DNA of 9,287 bases, taken from the NCBI GenBank assembly GCA_023245975.1, contig JAHFJF010000029.1, positions 1-9,287 of the forward strand, given 5' to 3'. The notes beneath the pieces were generated by a model. It did not search any database and was not told where the DNA came from. It was given only the letters and a program-made list of their open reading frames with translations. Position 1 is the first letter of the stretch, and each line of letters begins with the position of its first letter. Source of the stretch: an archaeon. Its GTDB lineage: Archaea; Nanobdellota; Nanobdellia; SCGC-AAA011-G17; GW2011-AR17. A program made the position numbers and the translations under genes. This document shows, piece by piece, positions 1 through 5,883 of this stretch.

Positions 1-242
1 TAAAGGCATTATGCGAAATGGCAACTGACATTCCACTAAAAGAATATTTCAAGACAAGGAAAAAGCGCAATATAACAAATGAAGATTTTTACAATGCATT
101 AATCAAGATGAAGCCAAGCTTAGGCACTTGGTACAGGCAGGCATATTCAATATTGGCCAAAAGGAATGAAATATCAACATTCCCTGAAATCGTAGAAGAC
201 GCAAGAAACTTCATATCAAATCCGCTAAGGATCTCGTCATGA
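1..242 (+). CDS. AAA+ ATPase, C-terminal fragment (cut by left edge)
   Basis: The reading frame is open to the left edge (first whole codon at base 3), so this is probably the end of a longer gene. The visible residues start KALCEMA and continue into PLKEYF, then ITNEDFYNAL and MKPSLGTWYR. This layout matches the lid end of Cdc48/Vps4-like AAA+ ATPases, where a sensor-2 helix of the type 'SGADIxxLCxxA' is followed by a basic stretch and 'IT.EDF..AL....PS'. Walker A, Walker B and the arginine finger would lie upstream, outside the window, so the class of ATPase and its substrate cannot be named. The stop overlaps the start of the radical SAM gene (ATGA), which implies co-translation. Alternative: a free-standing 74-residue protein starting at the ATG at 18, since AAAGG at 2-6 and a TAA in another frame at 1-3 leave that open. 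I consider this less likely because the family match extends upstream of that ATG. Confidence 0.7.
   Translation, partial: KALCEMATDIPLKEYFKTRKKRNITNEDFYNALIKMKPSLGTWYRQAYSILAKRNEISTFPEIVEDARNFISNPLRISS
227..230 (+). promoter_or_regulatory. Weak ribosome binding site for the radical SAM gene
   Basis: AAGG lies eight bases upstream of the ATG at 239, inside the end of the AAA+ gene. Together with the ATGA stop/start overlap it supports this start codon and translational coupling. Confidence 0.4.
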
Positions 243-1114
243 AAACTGCAATTTACCAGATTAACTACAACTGCAACCAAAACTGCCAATTCTGCCTCAA
301 TGAATGGCGAGGCAAATACATGAAAGAGATTGATGCAAACAAAAAAGAAAGGATCATCAGGAAATTGCATGAGATTGGAATAAAAAACCTTACTATTTCA
401 GGCGGTGAACCTATGATAGACAAGGATCTAAAGCCGATAATTGAACTTGCTAATAAATTAGGCATGAAGATACTGGTACAAACCAATGGAACTAGAATCA
501 ATGAAGAAATTGCTGAGTTCCTGAAATCTAAAAATGCATTCCTGGAAATATCATTGGAAGGTACTGAAGATATCCATAATAAAGTAACTAAGAGCAATAA
601 CTTTGGGGCTGCAATAAAGGGGATAAAAATAGCAGCGGCAAAAGGGATACCAATCTGCGCAAATTTCACTATAACTAAAGTAAATATGGGCTGCCTTGAT
701 GATTATTTGAAGCTGATAGAAAGCCTAGGAATAAACATTGCAAATTTCACAAAATTATACCCATCAGGGAATGCTTTAATTAATATCAATATAATGCCAA
801 CAGAAAACGAGAATTTAGAATTTCTAAAAAAACTATCAGAATTGCAGTTTAATACTAGAATAATCTTGAATGTACAGCCTGGATTCAGGAAAGAGATTTT
901 AGAGGCTGCCGGGATAATCTATTCAAACAAATGTCCAGCAAGCAAGGAAATAACCATATCACCTGACGGGAGCGTAAAGGCATGCCCATCATGGCCAATA
1001 TCACACGGCAATTTATTATCCTGGTATGAAATGCCAGAAATAGAATCAGACGGATGCGCAATAGAAGAGGTTCTTCAGGCAAAGGTTAATAAGGCAAAAA
1101 ATGCGATAATATAA
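239..1114 (+). CDS. Radical SAM protein with twitch/SPASM-like C-terminal domain
   Basis: A 291-residue radical SAM enzyme, which would use a [4Fe-4S] cluster to cleave S-adenosylmethionine and start radical chemistry. The cluster motif CX3CX2C is at C12, C16 and C19. The SAM-binding SGGEP motif is at 54-58, followed by barrel strand motifs QTNGT (81-85) and ISLEG (104-108). The C-terminal part has C232-X11-G244-X4-C249, the signature that opens SPASM/twitch domains, then a GN pair at 257-258 and another cysteine at C273. The full SPASM set of seven cysteines is absent, so a single auxiliary cluster (twitch type) is more likely. Such enzymes modify peptides, proteins or cofactors, for example the PqqE and AhbD relatives; the substrate here is unknown. 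It overlaps the AAA+ gene by four bases and precedes the TIM-barrel gene by nine bases. Family assignment is firm; function is open. Confidence 0.93.
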   Translation: MKTAIYQINYNCNQNCQFCLNEWRGKYMKEIDANKKERIIRKLHEIGIKNLTISGGEPMIDKDLKPIIELANKLGMKILVQTNGTRINEEIAEFLKSKNAFLEISLEGTEDIHNKVTKSNNFGAAIKGIKIAAAKGIPICANFTITKVNMGCLDDYLKLIESLGINIANFTKLYPSGNALININIMPTENENLEFLKKLSELQFNTRIILNVQPGFRKEILEAAGIIYSNKCPASKEITISPDGSVKACPSWPISHGNLLSWYEMPEIESDGCAIEEVLQAKVNKAKNAII

Positions 1115-1123
1115 GGAAAGAAA

Positions 1124-2995
1124 ATGGTAGAATTCGCACACGATTACTGGCACGCAATGGATGAGAAGAACATAGAAAGGATAGATATCTCTATGAAAGA
1201 TGTTGGAATCTCTGTAGGAATAGGCGACCCCTGGACTAACATCAAAACAGCCGTCTCTGCCGGAGCCAATCATGTAGAACTAGGCTTCATGGGTACCGGC
1301 AAAGGCTCAATAAGCTCTCCTGTAGGTGTAACTCCAGAAACAATATCTAAAACTAAAAGAGAAGACATAAGGGCATTTGCCAAGCTAAACAAAGTACACA
1401 TAACCACTCATGCATCTGCCAATGCTGCTGGATTTGCAGGATTTGGCGAAGGCGGATTCAATGAAGGCGCTGCAGAAAGGAATGTCCATGAAGCAGAAAG
1501 GGCAATTGAATTTGCTGCGGATGTCTCTGATGGTGGCTCTGTCACAGTCCATACCGGAGAGTTCCCAAGCGTATTAAGCACTGCACGCGGGGATAAATTC
1601 GAGCTATATCCAGGCGAAGCGAAAAAAGGGATGATTGGCCTTGTTGACCAGAAATCCGGAAAAATCGTAGCAAATTTCAACAAGGACATTGAAGTGCCTG
1701 ACTTTGAAACAGAAGATGGCAAGCCAACATTTCTTGGCGGCAAGCCAATAATTGATAAAAATACAGGAAAATTCAAGCCTAAAGAAAAAGGATTATCCTA
1801 CCAATATTTCTTGGACCTGAAAAAAGAAGGGAAAATAAAAGAAGACCCAAGCATTGCATTCTACAGGGCATTCCAAACAAAGAACCTTGAACAGACAAAG
1901 GCAGAAGAAGGAAAATGGATGGATAATTATGAAAGCCACAAAGAGACATATGAAGAAATAGAAAAAATGAAGAAATCAATAAGCTCATTGCAGAAACAAG
2001 ACCCTGAGACTGCAAAAAGGGTTGCTAGGAATTTCCTTGAAGGCATGAGGATGAGGCCACAAGAGGATACAAAGAAATTTCAAGAATTCTATAACAATCC
2101 ATTAAAGCTAATAGAAGAAGCAGAGACGAAGGTAAAACGTGAAATGGAGCATTCCCAAGAAGGGGCAATGGGTTATGGCAAAAAGGTATTTGAGATTGAA
2201 AATGAAATGAAAAACATAACTACGGTAGAGGATTTTGCTGTAACGAAATCTGCCACTAATATTGCTAGGCTTGGAATAACAGCGTGGGAGACGGAAAAAA
2301 GAAAAGGGCTAATCAAGCCTTTATTCATATCACCAGAAAATGTTTTCGCTGAGCAATATGGCGCACACCCACAAGAATTGAAAAGGATAATCCAAGAATC
2401 AAGAAACAAGATGGTGGAACTTATGACTTCTCCACAAATGGAAGGCAAAGCTAATCCATATTACAAAAAAAATGTTTCAAAAGAAGAAGCAAAGAAATTA
2501 GCTGAAGACCATGTCAGAGCGAATTTCGACATTGGCCATGCGAGCACCTGGCGCAAATATTTGAAAGGGACAAATGAAGAGTTTGACAAATGGGTCCTTA
2601 AAGAGGTTGACGACCTAATAAAAGACAAGATAATAGGACATGCACATGTAAGCGACAATTTCGGCTATGAAGATGAGCATCTTTCTGTGGGTGAAGGTAA
2701 TGCGCCTATTGCTGGATTCGTCAAAAGAATGAAAGAAGCTGGAATGGCTGATGAGATAATACTAGAGCCTGGCGGGCAAGGGGAAGGTGAAAGTATCTAT
2801 AATGCATTGTTTTCCGGCTGGGAAAGAGTAGCACATTCCCCTGTTTACAGGATGGCTGGAGAGCCAATGACATGGACCGATGTTTCTGGATATTTCATGG
2901 GAAGGACATGGACACCAAATTACATGCAAGGTGCTTACTTGGTTAATCCACAAGCAGCAGAGGATAACTGGTGGTCTGGAACGCCGATTGAATAA
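1124..2995 (+). CDS. Endonuclease IV-like (AP endonuclease 2 superfamily) TIM-barrel protein with long insertion
   Basis: A 623-residue protein of the xylose isomerase-like/AP-endonuclease-2 TIM-barrel superfamily, roughly twice the usual 280 residues. By motif comparison with E. coli endonuclease IV, all nine trinuclear-metal ligands have counterparts: H96 (ITTHAS), H143 (VHTGEF), E405 (SPENVF), D469 and H472 (FDIGHAS), H508 (GHAHVSDN; H506 is an alternative), D517 and H519 (EDEHLSVGEGN) and E548 (ILEPGG). The barrel is interrupted between H143 and E405 by about 260 residues. The first part (about 160-225) is rich in glycine turns and short strands; the second (about 226-440) is charged and helical, probably coiled-coil-like. 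A tail rich in aromatic residues (about 565-623) follows the barrel. It could be a phosphodiesterase/AP endonuclease or a sugar isomerase/epimerase, and the complete metal set favours the former. It sits in the same transcription unit as the radical SAM gene. The ATG at 1124 is preceded by a weak purine-rich stretch (AAGGAAAG). Confidence 0.85.
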   Translation: MVEFAHDYWHAMDEKNIERIDISMKDVGISVGIGDPWTNIKTAVSAGANHVELGFMGTGKGSISSPVGVTPETISKTKREDIRAFAKLNKVHITTHASANAAGFAGFGEGGFNEGAAERNVHEAERAIEFAADVSDGGSVTVHTGEFPSVLSTARGDKFELYPGEAKKGMIGLVDQKSGKIVANFNKDIEVPDFETEDGKPTFLGGKPIIDKNTGKFKPKEKGLSYQYFLDLKKEGKIKEDPSIAFYRAFQTKNLEQTKAEEGKWMDNYESHKETYEEIEKMKKSISSLQKQDPETAKRVARNFLEGMRMRPQEDTKKFQEFYNNPLKLIEEAETKVKREMEHSQEGAMGYGKKVFEIENEMKNITTVEDFAVTKSATNIARLGITAWETEKRKGLIKPLFISPENVFAEQYGAHPQELKRIIQESRNKMVELMTSPQMEGKANPYYKKNVSKEEAKKLAEDHVRANFDIGHASTWRKYLKGTNEEFDKWVLKEVDDLIKDKIIGHAHVSDNFGYEDEHLSVGEGNAPIAGFVKRMKEAGMADEIILEPGGQGEGESIYNALFSGWERVAHSPVYRMAGEPMTWTDVSGYFMGRTWTPNYMQGAYLVNPQAAEDNWWSGTPIE

Positions 2996-3000
2996 AAAGG

Positions 3001-3016
3001 TTAATAAATCTTTAAG
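3001..3016 (+). promoter_or_regulatory. TATA-box-like element upstream of the nucleotidyltransferase gene
   Basis: TTAATAAATCTTTAAG is an AT-rich stretch. Its TTAATAA part is centred about 27 bases upstream of the ATG at 3032, the spacing expected for an archaeal TATA box serving a leaderless mRNA. No Shine-Dalgarno sequence is visible before the ATG, which fits. It implies transcription separate from the upstream TIM-barrel gene. Confidence 0.5.
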
Positions 3017-3031
3017 TCAATAATTTATGCT

Positions 3032-3850
3032 ATGCAATTCAAGGTTGAAAAGAGGCCCAGAGAAAAACCCCCTGAATTTTCAGTGCCAGAAAATTCATTT
3101 GATACAGCAAGAAACTTCTCAAAGATTGTCTATAAAGAGTTTGGAGATTTCATAAAGGCAATTGTATTATTTGGCTCTGTAGCTAAAAAAAGCAATAATC
3201 CCAAAGATATAGATATACTAATAATAATTGATGACGTAAAATTCAAATTCTCAGCTGAGCTGGTTGAAGCTTACAGGCTAATCGTAGAAAAAGCAGTTGC
3301 TGACACTGACAGGCAAAGATTGCACATACAATCAATGAAATTTAGTAATTTCTGGGAATACATGAGGGCTGGAGATCCTGTTGCCGTTAATATCCTAAGA
3401 TATGGCATTGCACTAGTTGATACTGGATTCATCGACCCATTGCAGATGCTATTGGACCAGGGAAGAATAAGGCCAAGCAAGGAAGCCATACAAACATATT
3501 TTGCCATGGCTCCAGCAAGCCTAGGAAGGGCAAATAACCATCTATTGCAAGCCACTGTAGACCTTTACTGGGCAGTAATAGATGCATCCCATGCCGCCTT
3601 AATGAAATATGGAGAAGTCCCACCTTCACCTGAGCATGTTGCTGAATTGATGGAGAAAACACTTATACCAAAAAGGCAAATTTCTAGGAAGTCTGTGAAT
3701 ACAATAAGGACAATGTACAAAGTCTTCAAAAGCGTCGTTAACAGGGAAGTAAATAATATTTCTTCAGCTGACTATGAAAGATACAAGAAAATTTCAGAAA
3801 CCTTTGTCAAAGAAATAAAAAAATATATAGAAAAGAAAGAAAAAATTTAG
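3032..3850 (+). CDS. Nucleotidyltransferase-HEPN-like fusion protein
   Basis: A 272-residue protein with two parts. Residues about 25-130 form a Pol-beta/MNT-type nucleotidyltransferase domain: the sequence FGS at 47-49 is followed after nine residues by D59-I-D61, the metal-binding GSx9DxD signature. The position where many relatives carry a third acidic residue appears to read HIQ (98-100), so I cannot confirm the full catalytic triad. Residues about 150-265 are all-helical and resemble HEPN/UPF0332 domains (LLQATVDLYWAVIDASHAAL, then EVPPSPEHV). The usual HEPN RNase motif RX4-6H is not seen; the nearest is R166-X3-H170. Separate MNT and HEPN genes commonly form toxin-antitoxin pairs, with the MNT protein adding nucleotides to the HEPN toxin. 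Here the two are in one chain, so a self-contained enzyme or regulator is possible. It overlaps the stop of the convergent gene by four bases. Confidence 0.82.
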   Translation: MQFKVEKRPREKPPEFSVPENSFDTARNFSKIVYKEFGDFIKAIVLFGSVAKKSNNPKDIDILIIIDDVKFKFSAELVEAYRLIVEKAVADTDRQRLHIQSMKFSNFWEYMRAGDPVAVNILRYGIALVDTGFIDPLQMLLDQGRIRPSKEAIQTYFAMAPASLGRANNHLLQATVDLYWAVIDASHAALMKYGEVPPSPEHVAELMEKTLIPKRQISRKSVNTIRTMYKVFKSVVNREVNNISSADYERYKKISETFVKEIKKYIEKKEKI

Positions 3851-4581
3851 TTCAGGTATTTTGTCCTGAACCTGTTGGCATAATTGCCGAACAATTGGCT
3901 GTACATTCCAACAACATCGTTTCTGTGTACCAAACGACTTTCGTCAATTTGGTCCTCAAGGCCAAGCTTCTTAGCCATTATCAAAGGAACACTCTTGTAT
4001 TTAGCCAAATTCTCATTGGTTACTGCTGAGGAAAACCTCAACTGGCTATCTCCCATCAATGTCCCAAACATGCTTTTTGAAGATCTTTTCAAGACCTCTT
4101 CCTTGATACCTTGGTAATCCACTGTCTTCTGTTCCAATAAGCCTTCTTTCAATTCATAGTCAAAACCCGTGAATCTCCTGAAGTCCCTTGCCAGTGCAGC
4201 GCCAGGACCATCTTCCTTTGCCCCACCCAAAGTCAAGGTAGATTCTAAATCTGTTACCATGTTCCCTGGCAAGTTAAGAACAGATGCATATGCCTTTATC
4301 ATTTCCTTTTCCAAGCCATTAACAACTTCGCTAGTCTTTTTTGAGATTCCATAAACATCTGTCTGGCCAGCCAAATAATTTGTTATCATAACATCAAATG
4401 CCTTTTGGCCTTTTGAAGTAATTCTTGTAAATGCCTTCATTTCAGCTTCTACTTCGGGTGGCAATTCAGATGCAGGGATTATCTTATCTCCCTTGTGTTG
4501 TTCAGGTGTGTCTGGTTTTTTTTCTAGCCTTTGTGCTTGTGCTTCTATCTTCTTTTCAAGATCTTTTGGTAATTCTGCCAT
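3847..4581 (-). CDS. Conserved-looking hypothetical protein, 244 residues
   Basis: I do not recognise this protein. It has no cysteine, no signal peptide and no membrane segment, so it is probably cytoplasmic. Residues 1-50 are highly charged and proline-rich (EKK, KKPDTPEQ, ELPPEVEAE), probably a flexible or coiled tail. Residues 50-244 look like a compact mostly helical domain, with a glycine-rich turn LTLGGAKEDGPG at 116-127 and the stretch RRFTGFDYEL at 135-144. The start is well fixed by a strong GGAGG site seven to eight bases upstream. It lies two bases downstream of the 76-residue gene, so the two form an operon and may act together. Its TAA stop overlaps the TAG stop of the convergent nucleotidyltransferase gene, leaving no room for a terminator between them. 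Base usage resembles its neighbours and gives no sign of recent transfer. Confidence 0.75.
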   Translation of the reverse strand: MAELPKDLEKKIEAQAQRLEKKPDTPEQHKGDKIIPASELPPEVEAEMKAFTRITSKGQKAFDVMITNYLAGQTDVYGISKKTSEVVNGLEKEMIKAYASVLNLPGNMVTDLESTLTLGGAKEDGPGAALARDFRRFTGFDYELKEGLLEQKTVDYQGIKEEVLKRSSKSMFGTLMGDSQLRFSSAVTNENLAKYKSVPLIMAKKLGLEDQIDESRLVHRNDVVGMYSQLFGNYANRFRTKYLN

Positions 4582-4583
4582 TT

Positions 4584-4814
4584 TTAGTCCCTCCTTAGAT
4601 TAACAATATTAGCCAACCTTGATTCTCCATTTTCTTTAGAGATTTCATAATGCTTCTCAAGCAAGGTTCCTTGCCAATCGTAAACGCTTGAAACATATCC
4701 GCCATGAAATAAATTTCTTCCTGAGTACCTTCTATATGCAGTTATTGGTGTTCTTGACGAATCCCTTAATCTTAATTTTTCTATCAAGCTTTTCCCTTTC
4801 AATTCGTTTTCCAT
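4584..4814 (-). CDS. Small basic hypothetical protein, 76 residues
   Basis: I do not recognise this protein. It is short and basic, rich in Arg, Lys and Tyr. The N-terminal part is charged (ELKGKS, EKLRLRDSSR), the middle has the stretch RYSGRNLFHGGYVSSVYDW (29-47), which is glycine- and aromatic-rich like a small beta fold, and the end is NLRRD. No cysteine, zinc motif or membrane segment is present. The ATG at 4814 has a purine-rich AAGGGG eight bases upstream, which supports this start. It is the first gene of a two-gene operon, with the 244-residue gene two bases downstream, and it is driven from the divergent control region at 4815-5023. A small basic protein paired with a larger acidic one could be a nucleic-acid-binding partner, but that is only a guess from composition and context. 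Confidence 0.62.
   Translation of the reverse strand: MENELKGKSLIEKLRLRDSSRTPITAYRRYSGRNLFHGGYVSSVYDWQGTLLEKHYEISKENGESRLANIVNLRRD
4589..4595 (-). promoter_or_regulatory. Strong Shine-Dalgarno site for the 244-residue gene
   Basis: On the minus strand the sequence reads AAGGAGGGACTAAAAATG. The GGAGGG core sits seven bases before the ATG at 4581 and lies inside the last codons of the upstream 76-residue gene. This is the strongest ribosome binding site in the window and fixes the start of the downstream gene. Confidence 0.75.
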
Positions 4815-4856
4815 TTTGTTTCCCCTTCCATCATTTTTGAAGGCAGACGGATGGCC

Positions 4857-4866
4857 CCCTTTTTAG
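4857..4866 (-). promoter_or_regulatory. Possible TATA box for the minus-strand operon
   Basis: On the minus strand GCTAAAAAGG lies about 26-28 bases upstream of an ATGATG at 4834-4829. Transcription from here would give a leader of about 20 bases before the 76-residue gene, containing its ribosome binding site. Confidence is modest because A-rich sites occur by chance in AT-rich DNA. Confidence 0.3.
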
Positions 4867-4875
4867 CGTTGTGTA

Positions 4876-4907
4876 AGTAATAAGTTACTATTTAATAGTA
4901 GTTACTA
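4876..4907. repeat. Nested TACTA/TAGTA dyads (possible operator)
   Basis: Three overlapping inverted repeats are packed into 32 bases: AGTAA-taag-TTACT (4876-4889), TACTATT-t-AATAGTA (4886-4900, seven-base arms around one base) and TAGTA-gt-TACTA (4896-4907). The eight-base word AGTTACTA also occurs twice in the same direction (4883-4890 and 4900-4907), 17 bases apart. The cluster abuts a TATA box at 4909-4916 and lies between divergent genes, a typical place for a repressor or activator site. AT-rich DNA makes short dyads common, but this density is above what surrounds it. Confidence 0.5.
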
Positions 4908-4908
4908 A

Positions 4909-4916
4909 TATATAAA
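4909..4916 (+). promoter_or_regulatory. TATA box candidate (TATATAAA) in divergent region
   Basis: TATATAAA is a near-ideal archaeal TATA box and directly follows the dyad cluster. Rightward transcription from it would start near 4936-4943, giving an approximately 80-base leader for the gene at 5024. A second weaker candidate, TTATAAAG, lies at 4961-4968. Confidence 0.45.
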
Positions 4917-4993
4917 CCTGCCTATGTGACCTAGATACCAGAATTTTATGGTTTTAAGCCTTATAAAGCCAATTCTCATAAAATGGCAGAAGT

Positions 4994-5003
4994 GATTTAA
5001 AGG
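4994..5003 (+). promoter_or_regulatory. Proximal TATA-like element for the TraB/ChaN-like gene
   Basis: GATTTAAAGG is centred about 26 bases upstream of the GTG at 5024. This spacing would place the transcription start at or next to the start codon, i.e. a leaderless mRNA, and supports the choice of GTG, which has no clear Shine-Dalgarno sequence. Confidence 0.45.
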
Positions 5004-5023
5004 CAGGTACCCGATATATCCAA

Positions 5024-5845
5024 GTGGCTTACAGGTTATACTCAACAAGAAATGCCGATTATGCCCAGGCATACTGTTTCCATGACAAAATTACTGATGA
5101 GGACATATTCTCCAAGAATAAAATAAAAGATCTTGATGCCATTGTCCTTGAATCTGGAAGAATACTAAACCCCATGCAAGTAATATTCTATAGACAATAT
5201 TCAAATATAGAAGAAACAATAAGAAAATATAGCCCAAAAATACCAATATACATAACAGATGTTGCACCGATTAAAAGATTTCAGAAAGACTGGTTTGAAC
5301 AATTTGCATCAGTATCTAGGACAGTAGGCGTTATTGGTGCTGGAACCAGCTTGATATTATATGGATTGGCAAGAAAAAAAGTAGCTAATATCAGCAGAAG
5401 GACTTTTCTTGGACTATCATTTGGATCATTAGGGCTAGTAACTACAGTAAACCTGCCGTTTTTTAGCACATATTACCTTGCAACCAACAAAGGAGAAGTA
5501 GGAGGGCTGCTACCGGAAATCGTAAAAATTAGGTATCATAATATCTCAAAATCAAGATTGGTTACTTTAAGGGATGCAATCACTGCAAGAAAGATAGAAG
5601 AATATATTGTGCCTAAGCTTAGGGATGAGACTGGCAGAATGCCGAGAATCGGGATTGTGTATGGCGCTGCACATGCTGGAATTGAAGGCTGCCTGAAAGA
5701 CAAAAATCAAAGGGACGAGATTATACAAGAATTCTCAGAAGAAGGATTCGAGCTTCTTATCCCGGACCAGATTAATGCAGTAGTCCAGATGCAATACCTT
5801 GACAAAGAATGGAAATTCAAGGTAGATTCTTGCGGATTATTCTAG
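5024..5845 (+). CDS. TraB/ChaN-like putative membrane-associated metalloprotein
   Basis: A 273-residue protein starting at a GTG; no in-frame ATG is available upstream before a stop at 4979. I assign it tentatively to the TraB/PrgY/TIKI/ChaN/EreA superfamily, whose members share an early His, a Glu in 'D.v.lE...R' and a late GxxH. Here these could be H20 (CFHD), E43 (DAIVLESGR) and H217 in GAAH (214-217). The stretch TLRDAITARKIEEYI (181-195) also resembles the conserved 'R...ma..i' helix of the family. Between the halves are two hydrophobic segments, about 101-116 and 127-152, separated by a basic loop (RKK...SRR). By the positive-inside rule the loop would face the cytoplasm and put both halves outside, though no signal peptide is present. 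Superfamily members include proteins acting in peptide-signal shut-down, proteolysis and haem handling, so no specific role can be given. Confidence 0.6.
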   Translation: MAYRLYSTRNADYAQAYCFHDKITDEDIFSKNKIKDLDAIVLESGRILNPMQVIFYRQYSNIEETIRKYSPKIPIYITDVAPIKRFQKDWFEQFASVSRTVGVIGAGTSLILYGLARKKVANISRRTFLGLSFGSLGLVTTVNLPFFSTYYLATNKGEVGGLLPEIVKIRYHNISKSRLVTLRDAITARKIEEYIVPKLRDETGRMPRIGIVYGAAHAGIEGCLKDKNQRDEIIQEFSEEGFELLIPDQINAVVQMQYLDKEWKFKVDSCGLF

Positions 5846-5853
5846 AGCAAATC

Positions 5854-5863
5854 TTATTAATAA
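5854..5863 (+). promoter_or_regulatory. TATA-like palindrome upstream of the cyclophilin gene
   Basis: TTATTAATAA is a perfect ten-base palindrome centred about 26 bases before the ATG at 5884. The spacing fits a leaderless archaeal promoter, and no Shine-Dalgarno sequence precedes the ATG. It sits in the 38-base gap after the upstream gene. Confidence 0.5.
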
Positions 5864-5883
5864 GTTAATTATAACCTAAACCA

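Noticed and set aside
265..669. Open frame of 134 codons on the minus strand
   Set aside because: It is fully antisense to the radical SAM gene, which has clear family motifs; its low-complexity hydrophobic translation is typical of a shadow frame.
18..1114. Peptide precursor plus radical SAM enzyme (RiPP-type cluster)
   Set aside because: The short protein before the radical SAM gene first looked like a possible precursor, but its sequence fits the lid end of an AAA+ ATPase and its frame runs off the left edge; no core peptide, PqqD-like domain or exporter is present.
1408..1776. Open frame of 122 codons on the minus strand
   Set aside because: It lies opposite the conserved barrel and first part of the insert of the TIM-barrel gene and has no recognisable motif or upstream signal.
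3032..4814. Nucleotidyltransferase gene and the minus-strand pair as one toxin-antitoxin system
   Set aside because: They are convergent, have separate control regions, and the pair shows no HEPN, RNase or known antitoxin motif; the four-base stop overlap alone is not evidence of a shared function.
4915..5023. tRNA or structured RNA in the divergent gap
   Set aside because: I looked for a cloverleaf and T-loop consensus and found none; the stretch holds only TATA-like words and a 15-codon frame (4948-4995) without a ribosome site.
5122..5482. Twin-arginine (Tat) export signal in the TraB/ChaN-like protein
   Set aside because: SRRTFLG followed by a hydrophobic stretch resembles a Tat signal, but it begins around residue 124, after a conserved N-terminal portion, and is better explained as the second arm of a membrane hairpin.
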